Shown here: positions 45,432 through 57,382 of the stretch, piece by piece | Layout: each line of letters opens with the position of its first letter | Numbering within the stretch: position 1 is the stretch's first letter | DNA from: Bicyclus anynana | Taxonomy: Eukaryota > Arthropoda > Insecta > Lepidoptera > Nymphalidae | DNA: 64,000 bases | Direction of reading: 5' to 3' | Assembly: GCF_947172395.1 (NCBI RefSeq) | Contig: NC_069083.1 | Coordinates: forward strand, 7,534,501-7,598,500 | Made by a program: the position numbers and the translations under genes | The notes under the pieces: model-generated | What the model saw: the letters and a program-made list of their open reading frames with translations, nothing else | Told to the model about the DNA's origin: nothing | Database searches by the model: none

Positions 45432-45635
45432 CTTTTCAGGTGAGCTTTCAATGCTGTAAGAGTCGGAAGAAACAGTTTCAGGATAACAGAGCGAGCTACC
45501 GATCACTGTTCCAGTCACACAATCATAGTATCACAGTCCGAAGGGCACGAATGTCACGGGTGTCACGGATGTCAGTCACTTTCGTTTTCGCGACGAAGGA
45601 TGCGCGTGCGCGGATGCAGCAATGTTAGACGGACT
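45432..45635 (-). other. Candidate distal untranslated first exon of the ZP gene
   Basis: From an initiator A at 45635 the minus strand runs about 204 nt to the donor AAAAG|GTACAG (45432/45431). It is GC-richer than its flanks and contains only a four-codon ATG frame, as in a 5' UTR. The next minus-strand acceptor without coding upstream is at 20720, just before the ZP start codon, so a 24.7-kb intron would connect them. The linkage is inference. Confidence 0.4.
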
Positions 45636-45668
45636 GGTCGCGGCGGCCGGCGCCCGCTACGTTTTATA
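45633..45668 (-). promoter_or_regulatory. TATA plus initiator core promoter
   Basis: Minus strand: TATAAAA at 45668-45662 and ACCAGTCC with initiator CAGT at 45636-45633. The TATA start lies 33 nt upstream of the initiator A, the usual arthropod spacing. It is embedded in a CG-rich block. Confidence 0.5.
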
Positions 45669-46914
45669 CGCGAGAAAGTTGCGTCTACACCTGCGACGTT
45701 TCCACTTAGATTCTATCCCGGATCGAGCCGATTTGGCGCGCATTCTTATTTTGAAATTATGACGCCATTGATGTCACCTCGATGACTGAACACGTGCGTT
45801 GGCATGAATGAACCAAAATTTCGTAATAGCGCCTATTGAAGAATTTCCTTTGACTCATTTTAATACGGCAACACACCTCTTGTAAGTTTTCCGAAAGCTA
45901 TATCCGCTGTTGCTCTCATTTTTTATCACACGTTTCTGATAAATATATAATAAGTAGCTACGTGACTTATTTTAGTTGCTTATTTACATTAACAAAAGAA
46001 AATATTAATTAGCTTAGTTACGTTTTTGCGATATTTATTAATTTTCTCCAATCTCATTATTTTTATAAGTATTTGAGATCACATTTTCTTCCTTACGTGA
46101 CGTATATAGGTAACGAACCGAAACGTTCTCGATAAAATTATCTAAAATGAGATAAAACTTTTTTTTATTTACGCTCAGGGTTGTAAGAATACTTCAATTA
46201 TGCAGAAGTCATGAAGAATTTCGACAAAATAGTGGCAGCAGAACTGTGAAGAATGTATGCACGATATGCTATTTCATAAATAAGCCTACGTACTTCGTGA
46301 TTCAATGATAAAATAAAACATTCTACAGACTAAAAAATATAAGTTATATTAAATTGAAATTTTGTGTTCATTTTGAGACACCCTATATTAATTATACTCC
46401 TAAGAGTAATCGAAAACAGCTAGAAATATTTAAAAATATAATTACTATCATCTCAAAAGAGAAGTCGTCAAATATTTAAAGGAAGGATTCAAATTGTTTA
46501 GAAACTTTAGCAGTCTCTATGTCGCAAAGCTTTCCTACTTATAATTTCATAAATGCATTTGAAAGTGCCGATAGTGAAACATTGGTTTTCACTTTTTCAA
46601 GTATTTCATTGAATAGTTGTATAAGTGATGAATTGCGAATGCGGCAACATCAGACATGAATTATCATGTTTTATATAAATTATGTAGACAAAAAAATTCA
46701 AACGGGACAATCTTTAAAATGCATCTTAAATATTTTCTTCTATATCACTCTTTCAAATAATTTTCAACCCGTCAATCATATTTTTTAAAATGAAAGCTTG
46801 CAATTTGAATAGAAATAATGATCATTAGCCAATTTTATTTTTTTTTTTCTCTCTTCAAACAAGAATATTTGGAGCTTATACCCAACACGCCACCACCACC
46901 ACCATATAAAAAAT
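45669..46914. other. Upstream flank, nothing recognised
   Basis: Promoter-proximal 45669-45790 is moderately GC-rich; the remainder is AT-rich without features. Confidence 0.4.
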
Positions 46915-47112
46915 TTAATATCACGTGTCTCAAACGGTGTAGGAAAACATCGTGAGGAAACCTGCATACCAGAGAATTTTCTTAATTCTTTGCGTGTGTG
47001 AAGTATGCCAATCCGCATTGGGCCAGCGTGGTGGACTCTTGGCCTAACCCCTCTCATTCTGAGAGGAGACTCGAGCTCAGCAGTGAGCCGAATATGGGTT
47101 GATAACGACGAC
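46915..47112 (+). mobile_element. 5'-truncated SINE family A
   Basis: Starts at AATATCACGTGTCTCAAACG and runs to GGGTTGATAACGACGAC. The preceding CCACCACCACCACC stretch is not part of the family. Confidence 0.85.
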
Positions 47113-48007
47113 CCACCACGCTACTCCAATGCGGGTTGGTGAGCTTTGGATGATAATGTAAATTGTTAAGTTCGTTAATGATTATTAATTATCATGTGGT
47201 AATTATAATGACTAGCACCGATGGCTTTACGTGCTCTCCGAAGCAAGGGGTAACTCCACTGACTTCCACAATCCAGGCTGAGAGTCTTTTCTGAAAATTT
47301 CTTAGAAGAAAAGTTCAGTAGGTACCTACTTAATAGGCCGACTCAAAACTCGAATCCAAGACCTCGTTATTTGTTGAGTTATTCTTAATTCGAATAAATC
47401 AGGTATAATAAGGTCTGAACTTTAATGTAGCCTTTATGATTAATTGATAGAGACACTTCGATATAAAAGACATCAACGCGCGTAATTTTATACAGCAAAG
47501 CTGTTATTGTCCATAACTTATGTAAGTGTATAATAAAAAAGTATGTATTGAAACCATTTTCAGAAATTTTGGTTGAACAATATTGTGCTGAATTAAATTC
47601 TGTATAATTTCAGTTACTATGACCACGCACAGGCGTCGTGCGACAAATTGAAACTTATGCTACCGTTTTCATAAAAAAGAGCAAAAATAATTATTATTTC
47701 TAGTCTAGATTTATATTAATATTATATTAGTTTGGTTAAGTAGAGAAATAGCCTGGTTCCAGACATTCGGTTTTGCGTCGCGGAGGGGTTGATTTAATGT
47801 TTAAAAAAGACTATACTCGTATACCACAAAACTATTATAAAAGTATGTATATAAATTTAAGAACTGTCTTAATAATCTTTAATAGTGGTTAGTCTATGTT
47901 GCTTCCATAACGAGTTTCTCGGTCCGAGTAATGGGTCGTGCTATAAAGTAAAATAAGTCGATGGTGCTACATCGCCATACTCAATAGCTAAACGATCGAA
48001 GTCGAAG
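47113..48007. other. Non-coding, nothing recognised
   Basis: No coding exon supported. Confidence 0.4.
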
Positions 48008-48180
48008 CCTCAATAGCTCAATAATTGGAGCGGTTGGACTCATCACCGGAGGGTGGTGGTTCGATCCCCGCCCCGTTGGACTATTGTCGTACCCACTCTT
48101 AATACAGTCTTTCCCGACTAGTTGGAGGGGAATGGGAATATTGGTCATACTTAAAAGATATGACAAATATTCTTTAAAAA
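48008..48180 (+). mobile_element. SINE family C
   Basis: A-box-like AATAGCTCAATAATTGGAGC and B-box GGTTCGATCCC, 40 nt apart, followed by a body and an A-run at 48173. Reversed relatives lie at 3512-3632 and a weaker one at 53190-53315. It is not a functional tRNA, because no acceptor stem closes. Confidence 0.7.
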
Positions 48181-48262
48181 AAAGGAATCCATGCCATTAA
48201 GAGCATTTAAGCCGTTCAGTCCCTGGTGTACAATCATGTGATGGGTCTAAACGTCTGACGAC

Positions 48263-48580
48263 CTCCGTGGCGCAATGGTTTGTGCGGTGGATTTACAAGA
48301 CGGAGGTCCTGGGTTCAATCCCCGGCTGGGCCGATCGAGGTTTAATTGGTCCAGGTCCTGGCTGGAGGGAGGTTTCGGCTGTTGGTAGGCACCACCCTAC
48401 CGGCAAAGATCGTACCGTCAAGCGATTTAGCATCCCGGTACAATATCGTGTAAAAGCCATAAAGAGTGTGGATTTTCACCCTACTCCTAACAAGTCAGCC
48501 TGCTTCCATCTTAGATTGCATCATCATTTGCCATCAGGTGAGATTGTAGGGTTAACTTGTAAAGAATGTAAAAAAAGATC
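48263..48580 (+). mobile_element. SINE family B, near full length
   Basis: Head CCTCCGTGGCGCAATGG with B-box GGTTCAATCCC, conserved body, and end TGAGATTGTAGGGTTAACTT plus an A-rich tail. Confidence 0.85.
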
Positions 48581-50542
48581 CTTATAAAGAGAACGATCTG
48601 GTAGTAGATCTTAGTAGTAGTCCGCTAAAATAGGTAAAATTATTATGATGTTTTCGTATTGTCAAAAATGTAAATCTTTCAAATGCCCCGGAAAGGGTAA
48701 TTCATATATTCCTGGATACCTAATTATAAAAGATTATTTTTATTTTATTTATCAGCAGAGAACTTGTACTTAAGAAATAGAAACGCATCACCGTCACGGC
48801 GGCGCATACTCTGGTACCATCGTCCCATAGCTGCCACCGCGTGTCGAGATTAAAACAGAAAGTAATGCTTACAAAATTCGTGCACCTTACAATGGGCAAT
48901 TTATTCGATTTCACTCTTTCCGACAATTTCATATTTCTGTGCAGGCGCCAGCGTTACGGTTGGCACATGCCGTCTGCACAACCTGCTTACGAATTTCAAA
49001 ACTAACCAAATCTGAAGATAATGGGGATGATGACTAGGTTTGAATATATTGATTTTTATGATACATTCGGGTAAATAGGGTCATTGTTAACTAATTTATA
49101 TATAAAAAGCAAAGATTGTCTGGATATTTTGCAAAATAAGTGAGATTACAAAACAAAATCTATTAATAAACTTTTATCGTAATTAGATGAAAATTCATAC
49201 AGTTTTAGCTGCTTACATTAAATGTGACATTTTTAAATATATGAACTATAAACATAAACGCACAAATAACAAAGATATTAGTGATTTTGTTTGTACACAC
49301 ATACAAATCTAACGATCATTACATTGCCTACGACGTTATTAGTTCGTGCCATTTTGTATGGAGCGTTTTTCAGGGATCCGCGGCAGCGCCGCAAATCTGA
49401 CCCTTTAAATCCCTGTAGCTCCGAAAGTAATGTTCCTGTTCCTTTTACAAAATTGCTTTACTATTAGCGTACTCTTAATTTATATACAATTTAAAAAACT
49501 GTCATCATCCCTATTGGCGAATATTAATTTTATTTTATTCACCTACAGCTAGTACACAGTACATGCTAATCTCTTCTCGGTGGTCACACTCTGGTGAACT
49601 GAACTGGTGGTGGTTCAAGACCTCAGAAAAACGCTCTTCCGTCGCCGTGTCCGAGCTAGGTCAGCTCGCTCTTGGCGCAATATTTTTTTATTTTCATTTG
49701 TTATAAAAGCATTTTTTTTTATTTCATTTTGCCATTTAAATAAAAAGTCAGTGTTTTTGAAACTTTGTTGTCACTGAGTACAAAGTTTCGGCAACTCAAT
49801 TTAGTTCTTCGTATACCCGAATCGGTGCTAACGTTTTTTTCTCTTCCACAATGGTTGTCTGGAAGAGATCGCTTTTTAGCGATAATACCGCCATTTGTAC
49901 ATTAGTTTCTAAGTGTTATTATAAGTTATTGTTTATTTTTGTTTTAATGTACAATAAGGTATATTTCTTCTTCTTCTTCTTGAACTACTTGAAATTTCTT
50001 CAAGGTTGGTACAGCGCTAATCACTGTATTAGTATGATACAAACAATCTCAAAAAAATATGATATTAGTATTATATTATTATAATAGCCGCCTTTGAAAA
50101 AAAATACAATATTTCCTAAAGAGATTGTTATTTTAAGACATTTGTACAAACATAAACAATATGTTTTCACTTAAGTTGTTGTACCAACTAAGTTCTTCCA
50201 AAGATCCGCTTTGCATAACAATGATTGTGTGTCACAACGGAATTGAATACATACGAAATTGGGTTATATTCGTCACCGTGTCCGACCCACCAGACTAAGT
50301 GTGCCGATTTACATAATATATTTATTGCGCATTACTATAATAATCATAAGTACCGTCCTAATATTACAAGAAACAATGCAACAATCAACGTCATTGTTAA
50401 ACAGATTGGTATATATTTTGTGGCTTTTTATTATGCGACAGCAATTTTATTCTGCTGCAAAGTCATGTAGAAAAAGTTTTATCAATTATTTCATAATTTT
50501 CTTTCCAGTAAAATAATTTTTCATAGTTTTTTTTATATTGTA
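48581..50542. other. AT-rich, nothing recognised
   Basis: A (TTC)n run lies at 49967-49981; no coding exon or clear element was found. Confidence 0.4.
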
Positions 50543-50769
50543 CTAGCGGATGCCCGCGATTTAGTCTGCGTGGAATTCAGTTTTTCACAAATCCCGCGGG
50601 AACCATGGATTTTTCCGGAATGAAAAGTAACCTATGTGTTAATCCAGAGTAAAATCCATTCTAAATTTCAGCCAAATCGCTTTAGTAGCCGCAGCGTAAA
50701 AGAGGAACACACTTACACATTTTCACACTTACACAGACACAAACTTTCGCCTTTATAATATTAGTGTGA
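50543..50769 (-). mobile_element. Complete Helitron-like element (227 bp), reversed
   Basis: On the minus strand it begins TCACACTAATATTATAAAGG and ends in a hairpin plus CTAG (50546-50543), with A and T at the two target flanks. Confidence 0.8.
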
Positions 50770-53070
50770 TTTTATTACAATTGTTTTAAATAAAAAGGAC
50801 AAATAAATAAACCAGAGAAAAAAATACAAACATACAAACGTACTCGTATATAACTTACATATAAACATACTCATAAGTCGTAGCTATACTCTCAAAAAAC
50901 TTTTTTTTTTTTTTGAAGAAATGGTTTCCACGGAATTTGTGAAAAACTGAATGAAAGATTTTTTTTTGCTTCTAGTAAGATTATTATACTTACCATAGGA
51001 GCGAGATAAATCTTCTTTGGAAATCCATTTCATGCAAAACCCGCGACTTTGCCCGCGGACAAGAAGAAGATTTTATGTATAATAGTTTTTGAATAACTCT
51101 AATATTTCACAACTAAAGCAAAGTTTTATGTGTTTCATAGTATGCATAAAGTTCGGTCATACGTAGACAAGCCTTAAAGTAACGTAATACGTGAGCGTAA
51201 TAACATGCCATTGACCCTCGCACCAAAATTATTGTTTCATACGTGTACGCCAAAGGGCCATTAAAATGAAACAAACGGCGTATGTTATTCAATACGAGTG
51301 CGGTGACGCGGATGCAGAATGGGGGCGGATCTTGCGTATTTTGTAACACGCCCGTGCCCGGAGCTTAAAGGAAAGTGAGAGTCCCAAGCGGATGTTGGAA
51401 ATTCTAATGTTTACGGATTGAATAGATTTATGTTCTTGTCGTAAACTTCAGATAAGATTTCATGACTAAGTACTGAGTTAATAATAGAAACTTATAATGT
51501 ACGATTACGTACTGGCATTGTTTTTGGTATTATAAATACACCTGCTAAAAATATGGTACCTGTTTGATGTCGCAAAGAATGCATAATTAGTTTTCATCTA
51601 AAATATAAACACTTCTAAAGTTTGGTTTTAAATTATGGTCCTTAGGCTTAATATAGAAATCTACAAATTGTTGTTTAAATATACAAGGTTTTATAAATAG
51701 CATTGACGAGACCTTGTTTTGGGCATGATGGTGCCTGTGCCAGAAGGCCTCATACTTCGAAAATATTTGTACATAATCATGACCATGCTACTCAAACTTT
51801 GTGTATGTGGTTTTCATGGTAAATCGGACAAAATAATGAACGTGGTGAACCATGGTGGTGCGGCATTACTTTCCAAGTCATCTTCCAGACTTTGGTGCAT
51901 CCGATTACAAATATTCCTTCTAATTTTTTATCTGTTGTGCAAAATCGACTCTCAGGTTGTAATATTTTTCATGTTAGAAATAACCATCTTCGTTTTTTTA
52001 AATCGTCTAGAATTAAGGGTTTGTCATGGCGAGACCCTCGTATTAATAAATTTGTTATTTTTTTACATAAATCTAGTCACGAACTTGAGAAAATTGATGA
52101 AATTAATTAATTAGTTAATGATGTACATATTGAATGGAATACATGCTATTACATGAGTTTAAAAACAATCGTACAATACTCTTTACAAAAACGTTCGGGC
52201 TTTGTTTCGTATCTATTAATAAACGCAATTGAAACTTGAGAATAATTTCTTAGACTCACATAACTACGAATGTAAAAGCACTTTCGCCAACCCAAGAATG
52301 CATGTAGCCACAAAATGATATCTCGTTATTGTGTGTAGATTAGTTAGCATGTACTTGTGCTATAGGATTAACGCATTGTCTAAGCTCGTATATGAAACGG
52401 CGATGGATTTGCTTGTTCGAATGATAAATCGTTAGTCTAAAACATTCAGTGGTGCAGAGTGCAGAGGTCAAGTTTCAATACTCAATAGATGTTAAATATA
52501 CGAGTACAATATTTCAATATGACACATTGACATACAAATGACTTGTAAACGTAGGCATCACACGGATTTTTAATATTACGGTACATAAAATCCGTTCGAT
52601 GCGATCCATACGATGCGGCTCAGTGGACGAACTTGTACCTATGATGTTAGCTAAGCTATACCACAGTAAACATATGTTAAAAGCTGTTAAAAGAATACTA
52701 AAATTCATTTGATGCGATTCGGCCGATACGTACGATTCGGATCTCTACGCCTACCAATCTTCTTCTTAAAATATCGACATTATATTTAAGAATTCATGAT
52801 ATTTCCTCAGAATACAGAAAATGATAATTCATTGTTTTAAAACGTACCTACTTATTAATTACATTTTCCAAAAGAATATTTTATTAAAAATAGATAATTC
52901 GGTATGTTAATTAAAGGTGTTGATGGACACATATTTTCACGATATAATATTTTTAATGATCGCAAACCTACATAATTACTTAATGTAGCACATTAAAGAA
53001 AAAGAAAGTTCAAATAAAAATCACTTAATATACATATTATAAAACAAATTTAATTCCACATGATGTTTAC
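50770..53070. other. Non-coding stretch with possible decayed coding pieces
   Basis: 51840-52110 has an open plus-strand frame ending ...SSHELEKIDEIN that looks mildly protein-like (from about EPWWCGITFQ), without splice sites or family. Other parts are AT-rich. Confidence 0.3.
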
Positions 53071-53118
53071 TTCCTCTAATTTCAAGTTATAGTAGTCAGT
53101 AACTGGAAATTAGAGGAA
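53071..53118. repeat. Hairpin with 19-bp arms and 10-nt loop
   Basis: Arms 53071-53089 and 53100-53118 are inverted with one mismatch (core TTCCTCTAATTTC), with G-U-tolerant pairing continuing a few bases outward. Confidence 0.8.
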
Positions 53119-53189
53119 GCAAAGTATAGTCTTATACAGGTGTAAGAACATCGTTAATAAAAAATATAGTAGGTTAACTATATTTTTCA

Positions 53190-53315
53190 CAAACGGCCAC
53201 AATAGCACCGGGGTTAAGGGGCCGGATTCAACCCCAAAAGCACAGTAAAAATATTCTGTGCCAAAAGGTTATCGGATCGATTCCCGTCCGTTGTAATATT
53301 GTCGCACCTAAAGAA
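53190..53315 (+). mobile_element. Degenerate SINE family C-like copy
   Basis: Contains a weak A-box (GGTTAAGGGGCCGG) and ATCGATTCCCG followed by TGTAATATTGTCGCACC, parallel to family C. At 53338-53400 it is followed by another common repeat end (AGGGTTCCGTAGTCCACAAG). Confidence 0.45.
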
Positions 53316-53579
53316 CAAAGCACTTAAGCTACTTTTCAGGGTTCCGTAGTCCACAAGGAACCTTTATAGTATCGCCATGTCCATCCGTCCGCGGTTTAGC
53401 GTAGAGACTATTACAACTAGAAAGCTGTAAATTAGCATGAGTATATGCATTAAAAATGTGAACAAAGTCATTAAATAAAATATTGAAAAATATTTTTGTA
53501 TCCGTGTGTACTTCTTCTTCCACTTCAAACGGAAGAAATGAGAATATTGGGAATTATTAAAAAAAATATATAAATAATA

Positions 53580-54500
53580 AATAACTTACGACATTCTGAT
53601 ACATACTCATATTCATCTTGAGAAAATGATCTCTGAGATTGCACACCTCACGATTATATAGGTTCTTGGCATTCAAGAAGCCACGTCCTCCACACTTGCG
53701 AGGGAGGTAAAACCTCATTACAGATGAACGGGAGTGATGCATCCGGTATGACGTCAGCAGTTTGCGAACTTTACAGTCCAGGAAATCCAGTTCTGTTTGG
53801 GTCCACTTTAGAATGCCAAAAGTGTATTTGTAAAAGTAAGTAAGGGTACCCAGCTATTGAAGGCACTCACCTTGTTACCGCCTGATAAAAGACTTTTTAG
53901 GACCTTTTTCAGGCGGCCATAGAAGCGTTTCTTCACTATCTGTTTTATATTCCCAGCCTCAATACCAAGTGCTTATGTCATTCCAAGGTATTTATAGGTC
54001 TCGCCTTCACGGAGTGATCTGAGAATGACAGTTTCTGAAATAACTATATTCTCAGAGCTCACTATCCTGCCTCGCTCTACATTGATAACCGCACAATTGT
54101 CTACACCAAATGCCATCCTTATATCATTGCTATAGCCGTGATAGCCCAGTGGATAAAGCCGTGATAGCCCAGTGGATATGACCTCTGCCTCCGATTCCGG
54201 AGGGTGTGGGTTCGGATCCGGTCTCAAAAACCTCCAACTTTTCAGTTGTGTGCATTTTAAAAAATTAAATATCACGTGTCTCAATCGGTGAAGGAAAACA
54301 TCGTGAGGAAACCTGCATACCAGAGAATTATCTTAATTCTCTGCGTGTCTGAAGTCTGCCAATCCGCATTGGGCCAGCGTGGTGGACTATTGGCCTAACC
54401 CCTCTCATTCTGAGAGGAGACTCGAGCTCAGCAGTGAGCCGAATATGGGTTGATGACGACGATATCATTGCTAAAGGTTAACTAATAATAATCTACTAAT
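53580..54500 (-). pseudogene. Decayed non-LTR retrotransposon reverse transcriptase end
   Basis: Minus-strand pieces read as the C-terminal half of a LINE polymerase: FSNDIRMAFGVDNC (interrupted by a SINE at 54133-54461), GETYKYLG, then VMRFYLPRKCGGRGFLN and NREVCNLRDHFLKMNMSM. Stop codons and a frame change break it. It is 5' truncated. The exact clade was not determined. Confidence 0.7.
54121..54473 (+). mobile_element. SINE family A with doubled head, 12-bp TSD, inside a LINE remnant
   Basis: The body 54133-54461 has two tandem heads (GCCGTGATAGCCCAGTGG twice, 24 bp apart) and a GATGACGACG tail. ATATCATTGCTA flanks it at 54121-54132 and 54462-54473, and the LINE reading frame is continuous once the SINE and one duplicate are set aside. 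Confidence 0.92.
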
Positions 54501-54860
54501 TACCCGACAGAACCAATTCATTTCTATAATTGTCAGTGGAAAGTTATAAGACAACTGTAACTATAGAACACTTTTTAACAAACTATTTCCAACAAACAAT
54601 ACATAACGAGTTTACTTATTAGTTCAATTGATTTTCACTGGAATATTATTTATCATCTCACACGACTTGAGAAAAAAAAGAATTGAGACAAAATACCGCC
54701 CATCTGTGTTCTCTCTAATTACATTTCAAATTAAGGAAACCTATTATTTGTTCCACACAAAAAAGTGGCAGAAGAAAATAACAAGTGACTCTTTAAGTAC
54801 CACAAAAAACCGAACTGTTACGTCCATCATCATAAAGACCCGGGTTATGTAATAAAATAA

Positions 54861-55601
54861 TAGACGGAGAGCCTGTGAACCCCAGACCTTCGCCATTTTA
54901 TAAAAGCTGAAAGTTTGTCAGCTCATACTCCTACTATGAGTAAATACGGTAGCCAATTATGAAGTTTGGACCGTGGTGACTTTGGGAGCCGAGTTTTGGT
55001 AGCAGGGAGACCCTTAAAGTTCCAAAATAAATAGTGTTTTTGAAGGGTTGCCATAAAGATAAGTGTCTGGCAAAAGGGGATAGCATTTCTCATATTATAC
55101 CGATAAAAATATTAAAAAAAAATCTTTTACTTAGACGGGTAAGGGTCTGAATCCTTAAAACCTGTTACCTCCCAAAGCCACCACGGTCCAAACTTGTTAA
55201 AAGCAATAAGCTGACACACTTTTGACGCCCTCCGAGGCGCAGTGGTATGTGCAGTGGATTTACAAGACGGAGGTCCTGAGTTCGATCCCCGGCTGGGCTG
55301 ATTGATTTCTTAATTGATCCAGTACTGGCTGGTGGGGGGCTTTGGCCGTGGCTAGTTATCATCCTACCGACAAAGACATACCGCCACGCGATTTAGCGTT
55401 CTGGTACGATGTCGTGTAGAAACCGAAAGGAGTGTTGATTTCATCCTACTCTTAACAAGTTAGCCCGCTTCCATCTTAGATTGCACCATCACTTACCATC
55501 AGGTGAGATTGTAGTCAACGGCTATCTTGTAGATTAAAAAAAAAAACACTCTCAGCTTTTATAAAATGACGAAGGTCTGTGGTTCACCGGCTCTTAGTCT
55601 A
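54861..55601. mobile_element. Fold-back element interrupted by a SINE
   Basis: The arms begin TAGAC and share GTGAACC...CAGACCTTCG, CATTTTATAAAAGCTGA and AGTTTGGACCGTGGTG (left arm 54861-55018; right arm 55140-55225 plus 55547-55601 on the complement). The right arm is split by the SINE at 55226-55546. Confidence 0.75.
55226..55546 (+). mobile_element. SINE family B, near full length, nested
   Basis: Head ACGCCCTCCGAGGCGCAGTGG, B-box GTTCGATCCC, full body and A-tail. ACACT occurs on both sides (55217-55221 region and 55547-55551), a probable short target duplication. Confidence 0.85.
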
Positions 55602-56342
55602 TAAGTTGTGAATGAATCATTGTTTATTATTTGATTTGGTCCAAATGCGAACACGTTGCACAATACAAATGGAGTGCATTGAGCGTAGAAGGTCCTGTAG
55701 ACGTAACGAGAGTGACTCAGGCAAACAGTGAAAGTGCATTCGCCTAAACCCTATTTCTGTTCTAACCATCTTATTATACGAGTATGTATACTAATAATAT
55801 AAACAACCCCTGTAGCTGTGTTGCCAATTTAGCGACCTAGTCGCTAGAACTGACGACTTTTGCTTATGCCTTAGCGACTAAAATAAAGTTTTGACGACAA
55901 AAATTGTTTTTACAAATTTAAACAGACCTACCTTTAGATATTTCAAAAAATATATTAATCAAGAATGTTTTTTAAAGGTATTTTGGCAAATTGTAATTAA
56001 AACAACAACTTTTATAATCTAATTATGTACCATTTTTTCACCTATTATAATATTTCACACCGCCTTCCGTCTCCGATAAAATTATTGGTATTTTTTTCCA
56101 CAAAATCGTGGATCCGCTCCTGGTGGAGTTAGTTAGCGATTTTCTAGCGACTTTTGATTAAGATTCTAGGGACTCCGAAATTTTGGAGTTGGCAACACTG
56201 TCCTGTAGCCAAATGGCACATCGATTCTCTTTCTACGATCGCAAACGCTTCGAAAATTAGAAAAATGTATGGGAATGCCATTTGCTATCGATAGGTCCCC
56301 GCTAGTAAATAATAGAGTAGACACGAGTAAGTAGTTCGACAT
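55602..56342. other. Non-coding, nothing definite
   Basis: 55810-56210 has a repeated motif (TAGCGAC, GTTGCCAATTT and its complement near 56185) that may mark another degraded element. Confidence 0.35.
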
Positions 56343-56657
56343 ATTTTTTTTTTTTTTTTATTCTTTACAAGTTAGCCCTTGACTACAATCTCACCTGATG
56401 GTAAGTGATGAGGCAGTCTAAGATGGAAGCGGGCCAACTTGTTAGGAGGAGGATGAAAATCCACACTCCTTTCGGTTTTGCTAAATCGCTTGGCGGTACG
56501 TCTTTGCCGGTAGGGTGGTAACTAGCCACGGCCGAAGCCTCCCACCAGCCAGACCTGGAAAAATTAAGAAAATCTCAATCTGCCCAGCCGGGGATCGAAC
56601 CCAGGACCTCCGTCTTGTAAATCCACCGCGCATACCACTGCTCCACGGAGGCCGTCA
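56343..56657 (-). mobile_element. SINE family B, near full length, reversed
   Basis: T-run at the left (A-tail), complement of the B-box (GGGATCGAACCC) and of the head (CCACGGAGGCCGTC) at the right. Confidence 0.88.
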
Positions 56658-57240
56658 AAATATTTTGAATTGCAGATGATAGTAGAATGCATGCGAATGA
56701 AATGCGTATGTTGAGGTGGATGTGTGGTGTGACAAGAAAAGATAAAATACGGAATGAGTATATAAGAGGAAGCCTGAAAGTGGCGCCAAAAAAAAAAAGA
56801 AAAATTGAGGAGTAAAAGGTTAGCTTGGCATTGACATGTAATGCGGAGGGATGAAAGTACTAGAAGAATATTGAAATTACAAGTGGAAGGACACAAGAGG
56901 AGAGGAAGTCCTAAGAAGAGATGGTTGAGTGTGTGAAAGAGGACATGTATATAAAGAGTATAGATAAAGAGTAAAGATTATATATAAAGAGTAAAGAGTA
57001 TATAATGAGTTGACAGATAATGTAGGAGATTGACATTTTTGCCGATCCCACTTAAGTGGGATAAGGTACAGCAGATGATACGAGTAAGTTGATAAAACGA
57101 TGTTATATTAACCATCAATGGTAGGCGGTAAACCTCTACTAATAGCACAAAAATATTACGATCGTCAACCAGCATTGCGACCTATAGCTGGAAAAGGTCC
57201 AGGAAGATAGTTTTTTTCATTCTCTACTTATTAAAATTCA

Positions 57241-57382
57241 CTAGACATCGTACCGGAACGCAAAATCGCTTGACGGTACGTCTTTGCCGGTAGGGTGCTA
57301 ACTAGCCACGGCCGAAGCCACTCCACCAGCTAGACCTGAACCAAAACTTCTATCGGCCCAGCCGCATACCACTGCGGAGGCT
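57241..57382 (-). mobile_element. SINE family B fragment
   Basis: Retains GACATCGTACCGGAACGC, GGTACGTCTTTGCCGG and a short head remnant (GCCGCATACCACTGCGGAGG). 56658-57240 and 57383-58732 hold no supported gene; a degenerate Helitron-like copy lies near 58030-58160. Confidence 0.7.

Noticed and set aside
48010..48075. tRNA-like A-box and B-box sequences (also at 400-460, 48265-48325, 55228-55285)
   Set aside because: Acceptor and anticodon stems do not close and each continues into a shared SINE body, so these are SINE heads, not tRNA genes.
51719..52114. 131-codon plus-strand frame and an overlapping 72-codon frame
   Set aside because: Hydrophobic composition follows from T-rich DNA; the second frame looks slightly protein-like but has no splice sites or family, so it is noted only as a possible decayed piece.
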